In this document: positions 8,728-17,130 of the stretch, in pieces
How positions within the stretch are numbered: position 1 is the stretch's first letter
Layout of the letters: the number at the start of each line of letters is the position of its first letter
DNA from: Nocardiopsis sp. YSL2
GTDB taxonomy: Bacteria > Actinomycetota > Actinomycetes > Streptosporangiales > Streptosporangiaceae
Length of the DNA: 64,000 nucleotides
Direction of reading: 5' to 3'
Assembly: GCF_030555055.1 (NCBI RefSeq)
Contig: NZ_JAMOAO010000001.1
Span: forward strand, 5,208,001-5,272,000
Program-made: the position numbers and the translations under genes
Notes under the pieces: model-generated
What the model was told of the DNA's origin: nothing
The model's input: the letters and a program-made list of their open reading frames with translations, nothing else
Database searches by the model: none

Positions 8728-8764
8728 CGAACACGAACGAACAAAAACGTTCATAGACGAACAG
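8728..8764. promoter_or_regulatory. candidate operator of the DeoR/LacI-type regulator
   Basis: In the divergent region between the cellulase and the regulator, the motif CGAAC occurs several times in 37 bases (TCGAACACGAACGAACA... GACGAACAG). The central part forms the dyad GAAC-AAAAAC-GTTC at 8738-8751. AT-rich spacing in otherwise GC-rich DNA and repeated CGAA half-sites fit DeoR-family operators. The site lies 25-60 bases before the regulator start, so autoregulation is likely. Confidence 0.5.
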
Positions 8765-8788
8765 ATCACCTTCGTGAGACAGTGCCGA

Positions 8789-9898
8789 ATGACCGAAGAC
8801 CGACCGTTCGCCCACCAGCGCAGGGAACGGCTCATGGGCGAGTTGCGTCGCCACGGCACCGTACGGGTCCGCGACCTCGCGAGGCTGCTGGAGGTCAGTG
8901 AGATGACCGTGCGGCGCGACATCGCCGCCCTGGCCGCCCGCGGCCTGCTCACCAAGGTGCACGGGGGCGCCACCCTGCCGACCGCACCCGACCCGGGCCG
9001 GGCCCCGGCACACCGGAACCGCCGCCGGGCGACGCCCCTGACGATCGGCATGGTCGTGCCCTCGTTGGACTACTACTGGCCGCGGGTCGTCGGCGGCGCA
9101 CGCGCGGCCTCCGCCGCTCTCGGCGTCGGGCTCCAGCTGCGCGGCTCCAGCTACGACCAGGCCGAGGACCGCCGTCAGATCAGCCGGCTCATCGAGGCCG
9201 GCCAGGTGCAGGGACTGCTGCTGGCCCCCAGCCTCGACGGTGAGGGCGTCGAGGAGATGGCCGACTGGATCAGCGGCCTGCCGGTGCCGACGATCATGGT
9301 CGAGCGGCAGATCCCCCACTGGACGCCGACCGGGAGCCAACTGGAGTGGGTGCGCACCGACCACGCGCTGGGTCTGGAGATGGCCGTGCGCCACCTCCAC
9401 GAGCACGGTCACCGCCGTGTCGGGCTGGTGCTGTCCGAGGGCAGTCCGACGTCGGCCCACCTCGTCCAGGGTTGGTTCAAGGCCTGCGAGGAGCTCGACC
9501 TGCCCAGTGACTTCGTGGTCCGGCAGGGGGTGTCCCTGTACGTGCCGGGCCACCGCCAGATCATCGAGGGCATTCTGGACAGGTGCCGCCGTCGCGGGAT
9601 CACCGCACTGATCGTGCACAGTGACCCCGATGTGATATCCGTGGCCCAGTACCTCACCGAGCAGGGGGTCGCGATCCCGGACGACATCGCGCTGGTCGGC
9701 TACGACGACGAGGTCGCCCATCTCGCGCAGCCGGCGATCACGGCCGTCCGACCGCCCAAGGCCCGTGTCGGCCGGGTCGCGGTCGAGATGATGGTCTCCA
9801 GGCTCGTGGAGGGCCGACGCCGCCCCGGACAACGGGTGCTCGTCCTGCCGGAGCTCAACCTGCGCGACTCCTCGGTCAGGAGAGCGGAGCCACTGTGA
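8789..9898 (+). CDS. regulator with DeoR HTH and LacI-like sugar-binding domain
   Basis: A 369-residue protein. Residues 1-60 form a DeoR-type winged helix (RRERLMGELRRHGTVRVRDL...LEVSEMTVRRDIAALAARGLLTKVHGGA). The rest is not a DeoR sugar-phosphate sensor but a periplasmic-binding-like domain of the LacI type (TIGMVVPSLDYYWPRVVGGA ... VGYDDEVAHLAQPAITAVRPPK). It is therefore a hybrid sensor for a sugar or oligosaccharide. The ATG at 8789 is taken as the start because the DeoR domain begins there. It is divergent from the GH5 cellulase, so cello- or manno-oligosaccharides are plausible ligands. Confidence 0.85.
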   Translation: MTEDRPFAHQRRERLMGELRRHGTVRVRDLARLLEVSEMTVRRDIAALAARGLLTKVHGGATLPTAPDPGRAPAHRNRRRATPLTIGMVVPSLDYYWPRVVGGARAASAALGVGLQLRGSSYDQAEDRRQISRLIEAGQVQGLLLAPSLDGEGVEEMADWISGLPVPTIMVERQIPHWTPTGSQLEWVRTDHALGLEMAVRHLHEHGHRRVGLVLSEGSPTSAHLVQGWFKACEELDLPSDFVVRQGVSLYVPGHRQIIEGILDRCRRRGITALIVHSDPDVISVAQYLTEQGVAIPDDIALVGYDDEVAHLAQPAITAVRPPKARVGRVAVEMMVSRLVEGRRRPGQRVLVLPELNLRDSSVRRAEPL

Positions 9899-9980
9899 CA
9901 CCGCGGCGCGGCACCCCCGTCTCGATGGGCGCGCCCGGACACCGGCCGGGCCGTCGCCCGCCTACACGGCCGCGGGCCGT

Positions 9981-10026
9981 GCCGCCGGACGCGTCGTTCC
10001 GTGCGTACACGAACGCGTCCGGCGGC
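9981..10026. terminator. bidirectional hairpin terminator
   Basis: Perfect 14-base arms GCCGCCGGACGCGT and ACGCGTCCGGCGGC, with further pairing inside the 18-base loop. It lies between the convergent regulator and lipoprotein genes and has no U tract, as usual in actinomycetes. Confidence 0.8.
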
Positions 10027-10040
10027 GCGGCCCCGGCGGG

Positions 10041-10616
10041 TCAGCGGGCGATGGTCCAGGCCCCGTCGGCCTTGATGTGGAGGTAGTCGACCGCTTCGGC
10101 GCCGTCGAGCAGCGGCAGGTCGCCGAGCGTGACGCTGCCCTCGTAGGCGCCGATCTCGTTGACGAGGCTGGCGTAGCGGGTCTCGTCCGCGCCGTAGGTC
10201 ACGATGATGAAGTTGCTGCTGCCGGAGTGGGTCAGGTCCAGGGTCATGTCGGACGAGGGCGTCCAGTCCAGCCTGTAGAGCGCCTCCCCGGTCCCGCTGA
10301 GCCAGTAGGTCTCACTGTCCCAGGTCAGGGCCTCGGACGCGTCCATGGGAAGGACGTTCTGGGCGTCTTCGGTCTCGGAGTGCTCCGCGATGACGTCCTC
10401 GGTGGCTGCGCCCTCCCCGTCCTGCTCGGCGGTGTCGGGCTCCGCGGACGGCGTGGACTCGGCCGGCGCGACGGCGTCCTCACCGACGGGCTCCAACTCG
10501 CCCAGGGAGAAGGAGCAGGAGGTCAGCGTCGCCGCGAGGACGAGGGAGGCGGTGCCGGCGGTCGCCCGCGCGAGAACGGTGCCGCTCAGGGGGGCGAGGG
10601 TGAGGTGACTGCTCAT
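10041..10616 (-). CDS. putative secreted lipoprotein of unknown function
   Basis: A 191-residue protein with a signal sequence ending in a lipobox (LAATLTSC, Cys about residue 34), an acidic Ser/Glu/Ala-rich linker (about 40-90) and a compact C-terminal domain (TWDSETYWLSGTGEALYRLD ... VDYLHIKADGAWTIAR) rich in beta strands. The end resembles small extracellular carbohydrate- or pre-peptidase-type beta domains, but I do not recognise a family. It is monocistronic and ends at the shared hairpin terminator. Confidence 0.7.
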   Translation of the reverse strand: MSSHLTLAPLSGTVLARATAGTASLVLAATLTSCSFSLGELEPVGEDAVAPAESTPSAEPDTAEQDGEGAATEDVIAEHSETEDAQNVLPMDASEALTWDSETYWLSGTGEALYRLDWTPSSDMTLDLTHSGSSNFIIVTYGADETRYASLVNEIGAYEGSVTLGDLPLLDGAEAVDYLHIKADGAWTIAR

Positions 10617-10690
10617 GATCAGTGATGTCCAAAGTGGGAGTCGGCTGGATCAGCCACTCCGGGGGCGCACGGGAGTGGAGTCGGGGACGG

Positions 10691-10712
10691 GCAAGGGGAA
10701 CTTTTCCCTTGC
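10691..10712. promoter_or_regulatory. dyad upstream of the lipoprotein gene
   Basis: GCAAGGG (10691-10697) and CCCTTGC (10706-10712) form a 7-base inverted repeat about 75-96 bases before the lipoprotein start. It could be an operator or a hairpin. The rest of the roughly 380-base gap (10617-10996) shows no gene. Confidence 0.35.
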
Positions 10713-10949
10713 TTTGACACAGGCGGGCCCGCTTCGGTTCCCGGCATCTCGTGGCGAGTTCGGAGTGACCGCGTGTGCTCGGCCGCACACGGCCCGGTGC
10801 GCCGGCACGGGGTCTTCCTTCCGACCCGTCGGGGCGCCCGGCCGCCACGCTGCGCGCGCGGGTGCGGTACGACCGCGCGGTGTTCCGTGACCGGGCCTGG
10901 ACCTGTCCGCCGTCCGCCGACCGTGCTCCGGGCCGGACGGGGGAAGGGG

Positions 10950-10985
10950 GACGGGCCGCGGCCGGTGTCCCGGCCGCGGCCCGTC
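10950..10985 (-). terminator. strong hairpin terminator of the SGNH esterase gene
   Basis: Perfect 16-base arms (GACGGGCCGCGGCCGG / CCGGCCGCGGCCCGTC) around a 4-base loop, 15 bases after the esterase stop. Confidence 0.85.
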
Positions 10986-10999
10986 GTACCGTCGCGGGC

Positions 11000-11791
11000 C
11001 TACGCCACGGCCCCCGACAGCACGGGGAGGTAGCCGTAGCCGTGACCGCCGCTGTTGGGGTGGTAGGAGCTCGACACCGGCCACGTCGGCCCGTGGATCC
11101 AGGGCGAGGAGGCGCAGATCCGCCTGCCCTCGAAGGCGGGGCTCACGTCGGCGAAGGTGAACCCGTGGGCCTGGGCCCCGCCGTGGAGCGCCGAGTTGAG
11201 GGTGTCGGCGGTGGCGTTGATGCGCTCTCGGCGTTCGACGCTGATGGCGCCGAAACAGGTCGTCGTCTCGTACAGGCGGGGGTAGCCGAGCACCACGACC
11301 TGGGCGTTCGGGGCTCCCGCGCGGATGTCCGAGTACAGCAGGTCCAGTTCACCGGGCAGAGTCTGCGCGATGTACTGCTCGGCCGTGTCCAGCGCGGAGA
11401 AGCAGTCCTGGTCGGTCCCGGTCCGGCACGCGACGACGACGTCGACGAACCCGGAGTCGTTGCCGCCGCTGGTGACGCTGACCAGGTCGGTTCCGGTTGA
11501 CAGCGACCCGAGTTGGCTGCCGCGCACGTCCGCGGACGTCGCTCCGGAGCACGCGCTGAAGCCGAAGGACTGGACGGCGTTCTCTTCGGCGAAGCGCGCG
11601 GGGTAGGCCCGGGAGGACCGCTGGCACGAGAACGAGAGGTCGTACGATCCCGCGCCCGTGCCCGACGAGTACGAGTCGCCGAGCGCGACGTAGTCGAGGC
11701 TCGAGGACGTGCCGGCCGCGCCGGCCGCGACGGAGGAGGAGACCAGGAGGAACAGGATGAGGAACAGAGTCGAACAGGAGCGTCGGATCAT
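11000..11791 (-). CDS. secreted SGNH/GDSL esterase (Streptomyces lipase-type)
   Basis: A 263-residue secreted hydrolase with a cleavable signal peptide (about 1-27), block I GDSYSSGTG with the nucleophile Ser near residue 40, a GGND block (SVTSGGNDSGF) and the C-terminal catalytic His in SSYHPNSGGHGYG. Several Cys residues suggest disulfides. The family includes secreted lipases and phospholipases of Streptomyces. The ATG at 11791 is chosen because the signal peptide begins MIRRSCSTLF. A large palindrome lies 135 bases upstream. Confidence 0.88.
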   Translation of the reverse strand: MIRRSCSTLFLILFLLVSSSVAAGAAGTSSSLDYVALGDSYSSGTGAGSYDLSFSCQRSSRAYPARFAEENAVQSFGFSACSGATSADVRGSQLGSLSTGTDLVSVTSGGNDSGFVDVVVACRTGTDQDCFSALDTAEQYIAQTLPGELDLLYSDIRAGAPNAQVVVLGYPRLYETTTCFGAISVERRERINATADTLNSALHGGAQAHGFTFADVSPAFEGRRICASSPWIHGPTWPVSSSYHPNSGGHGYGYLPVLSGAVA

Positions 11792-11925
11792 CAGCGGGGG
11801 CCTTTCGTCGCACGGCGGGGCGTGCGCGGGGGGACGGGGGAGGAAGGCGGGGACGGCGACGGGCGGTCCCCGCACCCAGGCGAACGTAGGGTCATGTGTT
11901 CCGTGTCACAAGGCCCCTCGTCTCG

Positions 11926-11951
11926 TTTGTTACTTACTCGTAAGTAACAAA
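11926..11951. promoter_or_regulatory. 26-base perfect palindrome in the esterase/RpiR intergenic region
   Basis: Arms TTTGTTACTTAC and GTAAGTAACAAA around TC. It is AT-rich in a GC-rich genome and contains GTTAC/GTAAC half-sites like those nearer the RpiR gene. It is probably an operator controlling the esterase (reverse) or the RpiR gene (forward). Confidence 0.6.
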
Positions 11952-12045
11952 TCCCGGCGTGACGGATGTCCCTCCCTGGCGACGAGGCTTCCGTGTGGAG
12001 CCGCGTCGCGCGGCGGGCTCGGGTGCCCCCCGCGTGGAACGGTCT

Positions 12046-12059
12046 GTAACATCTGTTAC
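12046..12059. promoter_or_regulatory. candidate RpiR operator, regulator promoter
   Basis: The dyad GTAAC-ATCT-GTTAC lies 21 bases before the GTG start of the RpiR gene. The 12-base string GTAACATCTGTT recurs at 13028 before the ABC operon. RpiR-family proteins often bind TGTAA..TTACA-like dyads. Confidence 0.6.
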
Positions 12060-12079
12060 GCGAGAAGGGGAGTGCGGCT

Positions 12080-12937
12080 GTGGCGAGCATCGCGGAGATG
12101 ATCCGGACCCATGAGGGCGGGTTGAGCACGAGCGAACGCAGGGTCGCGCGGGCCCTGCTCGCGGACTATCCGGCGGCGGGCCTGGGCACGGTTCGGCTCC
12201 TGGCCGAGCGCGCCGGGGTGAGCGCGCCCACGGTCCTGCGCTTCGTCGCCAGGCTGGGGTTCGACAACTACCCCGCCCTCCAGCAGGGGCTGCTCGCCGA
12301 GTTGGGCGAGCGCGAGCAGTCGCCGCTGGACGCCTACGCCTCCCGGGAAGCCGACCGGCCCGACACCGACCGTGCCGACCTCGGGGCCGCGGCCGCCAGG
12401 ACTCTGGGCGGCGCCGTGCGCACGACCCTGGAGGGCCTTCCCGCCTTCGAGTTGAACGAGGCGGTGCGCCTCATGAGCGAACCCGAGCACCGGGTCGTCT
12501 CGTGGGGCGGGCGCTTCTCGCGTCTGCTGTCCCAGTACCTCGTCCTGCACCTGATGCAGATCCGCGGGAACGCCGTCACCCTGCCCGACGCCCCGGTGGA
12601 GCGGGCCGACCTGTTGGCGGACGCGGGGCGCGGGGACGTCTTCGTGGTCTTCGACTTCCGCCGATACGAGGCGTGGTCGCTCCATGCGGCGCAGGAGGCC
12701 GCGCGGCGGGAGGCCAGGGTGGTCCTGCTGACGGACCGCTGGCTGTCGCCGATCTCCGCCGTCGCCGACGTCGTCCTGCCCGTCCACGTCGACTCGGTGT
12801 CCGCCTACGACTCCCAGGTTCCGGCCATGGCGGTCTGCGAGGCCCTGGTGGCCGGAGTGATGCGGTCCCTGGGGGGTCGCGCCGAGGAGCGCATGCGCCG
12901 TTTCGAGGAGGCCAGCCGGGGCTTCGACCTGCTCTGA
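12080..12937 (+). CDS. RpiR/MurR family regulator (HTH-6 plus SIS domain)
   Basis: A 285-residue protein with an N-terminal RpiR helix-turn-helix (about 1-75: LSTSERRVARALLADY...LAERAGVSAPTVLRFVARLGF) and a SIS sugar-isomerase-type sensor domain (about 110-250: VVSWGGRFSRLLSQYLVLHL, DVFVVFDFRRYE, VVLLTDRWLSPIS). The start is GTG with GAAGGGGAG upstream. RpiR members in this setting control uptake of peptides, amino acids or amino sugars. Repeated GTAACATCTGTT sites before this gene and before the ABC operon suggest it represses both. Confidence 0.88.
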   Translation: MASIAEMIRTHEGGLSTSERRVARALLADYPAAGLGTVRLLAERAGVSAPTVLRFVARLGFDNYPALQQGLLAELGEREQSPLDAYASREADRPDTDRADLGAAAARTLGGAVRTTLEGLPAFELNEAVRLMSEPEHRVVSWGGRFSRLLSQYLVLHLMQIRGNAVTLPDAPVERADLLADAGRGDVFVVFDFRRYEAWSLHAAQEAARREARVVLLTDRWLSPISAVADVVLPVHVDSVSAYDSQVPAMAVCEALVAGVMRSLGGRAEERMRRFEEASRGFDLL

Positions 12938-12983
12938 CCGGCTCCGGTCCCGCGGGTGTCCCGCCGCGGTGCGTCTCGGCCGA

Positions 12984-13041
12984 GTAACGTTTCATTCATT
13001 ACACATTGCCGACGAAAGGCAATGTACGTAACATCTGTTCC
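12984..13041. promoter_or_regulatory. operator cluster before the amino-acid ABC operon
   Basis: Three elements lie in 58 bases. GTAAC...ATTAC (12984-13002) is a spaced dyad. ACATTGCC (13003-13010) and GGCAATGT (13018-13025) are perfect 8-base arms. GTAACATCTGTTCC (13028-13041) shares 12 bases with the regulator's own site. They end 40 bases before the binding-protein start. Confidence 0.6.
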
Positions 13042-13081
13042 ATCCCCCGGGGTCATGCCCCCCCCTTCCGAGGAGGAACAG

Positions 13082-14020
13082 ATGACGACACGTATGAGCG
13101 GAACGAGCGGTACCGGCGCCGCTCTCCTGCTGGTTCTGATGGCCACGGCCTGCGGAGGCTCCGGCGGCGCGGAGCCCGAGCAGGCCCTCGGATCCGTCCC
13201 CATCGACGGTGTCGGAGCCGTCGAACCGGATACCGCGCTCGCCGAGAGCCTCCCGGACCACATCCGAGACGCGGGCCTGGTCTCGGTGGCCACGAACGCC
13301 CCCTACGAACCGTTCATCGCCTTCGTCGAGGAGGGCGACCAGGAGTCGTTCACCGGGCTCGACCACGACCTGATGGTCGCCGCGTCGGCCCGTCTGGGCC
13401 TGGACACCGACTTCCAGCAGCAGCCCTTCGACGGGCTCGTCCCCGGCCTGCAGGCGGGCCGCTACGACGTGATCGTGGGCGGCATCACCGACAACCGCGA
13501 ACGCCAGGACGTGGCGTCCTTCGTCGACTACACCGCCTCGGGCACCGGCATCCTCGTCGAGGACGGCAACCCGCTCGACATCGGGTCGATCGCCGACCTG
13601 TGCGGACTGCGTGTGGGCGTCCAGAAGGCCTCGCGCCAGCAGGAGATCCTGGAGGGCTACGCCGAGCAGGACTGCGACGAACCGATCGAGATCACCAGCT
13701 ACCCCGAGAACCCCCAGGCGGTCACCGCGCTCAGCGCAGGCATGGTCGACGCCGTCGGCGCCACCCAGGTCAACCTCGTGGAGACCGCCGCGGCCCTGGA
13801 GGGCGAGGCCGAACTGGTCGTCGACCCCGACCACCCGAACGGCTACCTGGCCAGCCCCAACGGCTTCGGCTTCCTCAAGAGCGAGGAGGAGCTGGTCGAG
13901 GCCTACCGGGCCTCGGTGCAGTCCCTCATGGACGACGGGACCTACACCGACATCCTCGCCAAGTGGGGGCAGGAGCCCATCGCCCTGGACGAGGCCACCG
14001 TCAACCAGGCGATCGACTGA
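13082..14020 (+). CDS. amino-acid ABC transporter substrate-binding lipoprotein
   Basis: A 312-residue lipoprotein with lipobox MATAC (Cys about residue 23), then a SBP_bac_3 domain (VSVATNAPYEPFIAF, FTGLDHDLMVAASARLGLDT, FDGLVPGLQAGRYDVIVGGI, LRVGVQKASRQQEIL, DILAKWG). This family binds polar amino acids, opines or small peptides. The ATG at 13082 has AGGAGG nearby and begins the signal sequence. It is the first gene of a translationally linked set with permease, ATPase and M20 peptidase; the ligand may be a beta-aspartyl-arginine dipeptide or arginine (inference from the cyanophycinase neighbour). Confidence 0.9.
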   Translation: MTTRMSGTSGTGAALLLVLMATACGGSGGAEPEQALGSVPIDGVGAVEPDTALAESLPDHIRDAGLVSVATNAPYEPFIAFVEEGDQESFTGLDHDLMVAASARLGLDTDFQQQPFDGLVPGLQAGRYDVIVGGITDNRERQDVASFVDYTASGTGILVEDGNPLDIGSIADLCGLRVGVQKASRQQEILEGYAEQDCDEPIEITSYPENPQAVTALSAGMVDAVGATQVNLVETAAALEGEAELVVDPDHPNGYLASPNGFGFLKSEEELVEAYRASVQSLMDDGTYTDILAKWGQEPIALDEATVNQAID

Positions 14021-14070
14021 CCATCCCGTCGCCGCACACCCCCACCGCGCACACCCCGGAAGGAATCCCG

Positions 14071-15000
14071 ATGCCCGCCCCAGCCGCGCCGATGACACCA
14101 GCGACGGAGTCCCCTCCCACTGCCACCGACCTCGTCGTCGTCCCCGTGCGCCACTACGGGCGCTGGTTCGCGGCGCTGGCCGTCAGCCTCTGTGCGGGCG
14201 CCCTGCTCTGGTCGCTGCTGACCAACCCCAACCTGGACATCCGGCTGGTCCTGAGCTATCTGACGCGGGACTTCGTGTTCCGGGGCATCGGCATCACCGT
14301 CGTCCTCACCGTGGTCGCCATGGTGATCGGCGTGGCGGGCGGAGTCGTCGTCGCGGCCATGCGCATGTCGAACAACCCCGTGCTGAGCACCGTGGCCTGG
14401 GTGTTCCTGTGGTTCTTCCGCGGGACACCGCTGCTCGTGCAGATCATCTTCTGGGGCTTCCTCGGCGCCCTCTACCCGCGGCTGTTCATCGGCATCCCCT
14501 TCACCGGCATCGCCCTGGTCGACGAGCCCACGAGCGCGATCGTCACCCCCTTCGTCGCCGCCGTCCTGGGGCTGGCCCTGAACGAGGTGGCCTACGCCGC
14601 GGAGATCATCCGGGGCGGCATGCTCTCGGTGGACCGCGGACAGACGGAGGCAGCCCAGGCCCTGGGGATGGGCCCGGTCACGATCCTGCGCCGCATCGTC
14701 CTGCCGCAGGCCATGAGGATCATCATCCCTCCGATGGGCAACGACACGATCAACATGCTCAAGATGACGGCCCTGGTGTCGGTCATCGGCGGGAGCGACC
14801 TGCTGACCGCCGTGCAGAACGTGTACGCGCAGAACTTCCAGGTCATCCCGCTGCTCACCGTCGCGGTGTTCTGGTACCTGATGCTGACCAGCCTGCTCTC
14901 GCTCGGCCAGCACCACCTGGAGAAGCGCTTCGGGCGCGGGTTCGGCGCGGGCACGACCGGAACGCTCTCCCGCCTCCTCGGCCGCAGGGAAGGAATCTGA
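14071..15000 (+). CDS. polar amino-acid ABC transporter permease
   Basis: A 309-residue His/Glu/Gln/Arg/opine-family (HisMQ) permease. An N-terminal helix precedes the transporter core, the EAA motif reads EAAQALGMGPVTILRRIVLPQAM, and FRGTPLLVQIIFWG is the typical N-terminal family motif. A single permease probably homodimerises. GGAAGGAA precedes the start. The stop is followed directly by the ATPase ATG. Confidence 0.93.
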   Translation: MPAPAAPMTPATESPPTATDLVVVPVRHYGRWFAALAVSLCAGALLWSLLTNPNLDIRLVLSYLTRDFVFRGIGITVVLTVVAMVIGVAGGVVVAAMRMSNNPVLSTVAWVFLWFFRGTPLLVQIIFWGFLGALYPRLFIGIPFTGIALVDEPTSAIVTPFVAAVLGLALNEVAYAAEIIRGGMLSVDRGQTEAAQALGMGPVTILRRIVLPQAMRIIIPPMGNDTINMLKMTALVSVIGGSDLLTAVQNVYAQNFQVIPLLTVAVFWYLMLTSLLSLGQHHLEKRFGRGFGAGTTGTLSRLLGRREGI

Positions 15001-15768
15001 ATGGACCAGGACACGATGGTGGCCGCCGAGGGCGTGCGCAAGCGCTTCGGCCGCACGGAGGTGCTCAGCGGCATCGACCTGCGGGTCCGCTCGGGCGAGG
15101 TCTGCTGCGTCCTCGGGCCCTCGGGCTCGGGCAAGTCGACCTTCCTGCGGTGCGTCAACCACCTGGAGAAGATCAACGGCGGACGGCTGTGGGTGAACGG
15201 GCGCCTGGTGGGCTACCGCCACCGGGGCGGACGGCTGTACGAGATGCGCGAACGCGAGATCGCGGCCCAGCGGCGCGAGATCGGCATGGTCTTCCAGCGC
15301 TTCAACCTGTTCCCCCACATGACCGCCCTGGAGAACGTCACCGAGGGGCCGGTCCAGGTCAAACGCGAACCGCTCGAGGAAGCCCGCCGCCACGCCCTCG
15401 AACTGCTCGACCGCGTCGGCCTGGCCGACCGGGCCCACGCCTATCCCGGCGAGCTCTCGGGCGGCCAGCAGCAGCGGGTCGCCATCGCCCGCTCGCTGGC
15501 GATGCGCCCCGAGCTGATGCTCTTCGACGAGCCCACCTCGGCCCTGGACCCCGAGCTGGTCGGTGAGGTCCTCGACGTCATGAGGGACCTCGCCCGGGAC
15601 GGGATGACGATGATCGTGGTGACCCACGAGATCGGCTTCGCCCGCGAGGTCGCCGACCGGCTGGTGTTCATGGACGGCGGGGTGGTGGTCGAGGAGGGGC
15701 GCCCCGGCACGCTCCTCGACTCCCCGCGGCATGAGCGCACCCGGGCGTTCCTGTCCAAGGTGCTGTGA
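15001..15768 (+). CDS. polar amino-acid ABC transporter ATPase
   Basis: A 255-residue ATPase of the GlnQ/HisP type: Walker [11 protein letters not shown]-loop [19 protein letters not shown], signature [15 protein letters not shown], Walker [17 protein letters not shown]-switch [14 protein letters not shown]. It partners the permease and binding protein immediately upstream. Its TGA overlaps the ATG of the M20 peptidase, so the peptidase is probably co-translated with the importer. Confidence 0.95.
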   Translation: MDQDTMVAAEGVRKRFGRTEVLSGIDLRVRSGEVCCVLGPSGSGKSTFLRCVNHLEKINGGRLWVNGRLVGYRHRGGRLYEMREREIAAQRREIGMVFQRFNLFPHMTALENVTEGPVQVKREPLEEARRHALELLDRVGLADRAHAYPGELSGGQQQRVAIARSLAMRPELMLFDEPTSALDPELVGEVLDVMRDLARDGMTMIVVTHEIGFAREVADRLVFMDGGVVVEEGRPGTLLDSPRHERTRAFLSKVL

Positions 15769-16982
15769 TGGACACGATGGCACTGCGGTGCCGGGAGGCG
15801 GCGGAGCTGCTTCCCGAGTACGTCGAGCGGCTGCGTGAGCTGGTCGGCGTGGACAGCGGTTCCCTGGACGCCACCGGGGTGGACGCGGTCGGTGACCGGG
15901 TGTCCGGCTACCTCGCCGCCGCCGGTGCGCAGGTCGAGCGCCACCCCGTGCGGCACCCGGACGGGAGCCCGCTCGGGCACGCGGTGGTGGGCCGGCTGCG
16001 CGGCCCCTCCCCGGGGCCGGTCCTCCTGCTGGCCGGACACATGGACACGGTCTTCGAGAAGGGCACCGCCGCGCGGCGCCCGTTCACCGTCGAGGCCGGC
16101 CGGTGGGCCAGGGGTCCGGGCGTCTGCGACGACAAGGGCGGGCTCCTCGCCGGGATCACCGCCCTGCGGCTGGTCGCCCCCCACTGGCGCCGTGGTGAAC
16201 TCGTCCTGTACTGCGGACCGGACGAGGAGATCGGCTCCCTCGGCAGCCGCTCCCTGCTGGCCCGGCTCGCCGACGAGGCCGACCTGGCCCTGTGCCTGGA
16301 GTGCGCTCGGCAGGACGGCAGCGTCGTCACCGGCCGCAAGGGGGTCGCCGACGTGGAGGTCACCTTCCGCGGACGCGCCGCCCACGCGGGCATCGAACGC
16401 GCGGCGGGGGCCAACGCCGCCCTGGCCTGCGCGCGGGCTGCGGTGCGGATCGAGCGGCTCAACGGCCGCTGGCCGGACGTGGGGGTCAACATCGGCGTCA
16501 TGCGCTCGGGCCACCGCCCGAACGTCGTGCCGGACGAGGCGACCCTCGTCCTGGACGTGCGCGCCGAACTCCCGTCCACCTTCGCGGCCGCGCTGGCGGC
16601 GATCGGCGACATCACCTCGACGGACCTGGTCCCGGGGGTGGAGGTGCGCACGGAGGTCGTGGCGCCGGCGCCGCCCTGGGCCGCGGGGCCGCGGGACGCG
16701 CTTGTGCGCGACACCTGTCTGGACCTGGCCCGCCAGGCGGGGATCGCCCTGAGCGCGGTGTCGACCGGGGGCAGCGCCGACGCCAACCTCATCGCCGAAC
16801 GGGGGACCCCCGTCCTGGACGGGCTCGGCCCGGTGGGCGGCGGCGACCACGGCCCGGACGAGTGGCTCGACCTGGAGTCCGTGGCCCCGAGAACGGCCCT
16901 GCTCGCGGAACTGGTGCTGCGGTCCTCGCGCCCGTCCCCGGCGGGGGACGGGACCCGTATCCCCTCGGCCGTCGAGGGCTGA
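15768..16982 (+). CDS. M20 family zinc peptidase (CPG2/ArgE-like)
   Basis: A 404-residue metallopeptidase. Zn ligands and catalytic residues are visible: His-x-Asp in LLAGHMDTVF (about 90), Asp in GVCDDKGGLLAG, Glu-Glu in PDEEIGSLGS, Glu/Cys in CLECARQDG and the final His in GGGDHGPDEWLDL. The dimerisation domain sits between (ADVEVTFRGRAAHAGIE). Relatives include glutamate carboxypeptidase and acylamino-acid deacetylases. GTG at 15765 is a possible start one codon earlier. With no signal peptide and coupling to an importer, it probably hydrolyses the imported substrate in the cytoplasm; a beta-Asp-Arg dipeptide is the best guess. Confidence 0.85.
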   Translation: MDTMALRCREAAELLPEYVERLRELVGVDSGSLDATGVDAVGDRVSGYLAAAGAQVERHPVRHPDGSPLGHAVVGRLRGPSPGPVLLLAGHMDTVFEKGTAARRPFTVEAGRWARGPGVCDDKGGLLAGITALRLVAPHWRRGELVLYCGPDEEIGSLGSRSLLARLADEADLALCLECARQDGSVVTGRKGVADVEVTFRGRAAHAGIERAAGANAALACARAAVRIERLNGRWPDVGVNIGVMRSGHRPNVVPDEATLVLDVRAELPSTFAAALAAIGDITSTDLVPGVEVRTEVVAPAPPWAAGPRDALVRDTCLDLARQAGIALSAVSTGGSADANLIAERGTPVLDGLGPVGGGDHGPDEWLDLESVAPRTALLAELVLRSSRPSPAGDGTRIPSAVEG

Positions 16983-17130
16983 CCTCGGCCCCGGGACCAG
17001 GGCGTGTTCTGCGGACACCCCCCCCGGCGCCCGGGGCCGCGCACTCCCCGTGCTCCGGCACGGGGCCCAACGGGGGCAGCGATCCGGGCCGCCCGCTGAC
17101 CACGGCGGCCCCCTGTCCGAAAGGACGCAC

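Noticed and set aside
7095-8788. CebR control of the GH5 cellulase
   Set aside because: No TGGGAGCGCTCCCA site in the cellulase upstream region; a different repeat array is present.
12956-13081. Upstream in-frame extension of the amino-acid binding protein
   Set aside because: The extension would cover the operator cluster; the ATG at 13082 has AGGAGG and starts a proper lipoprotein signal.
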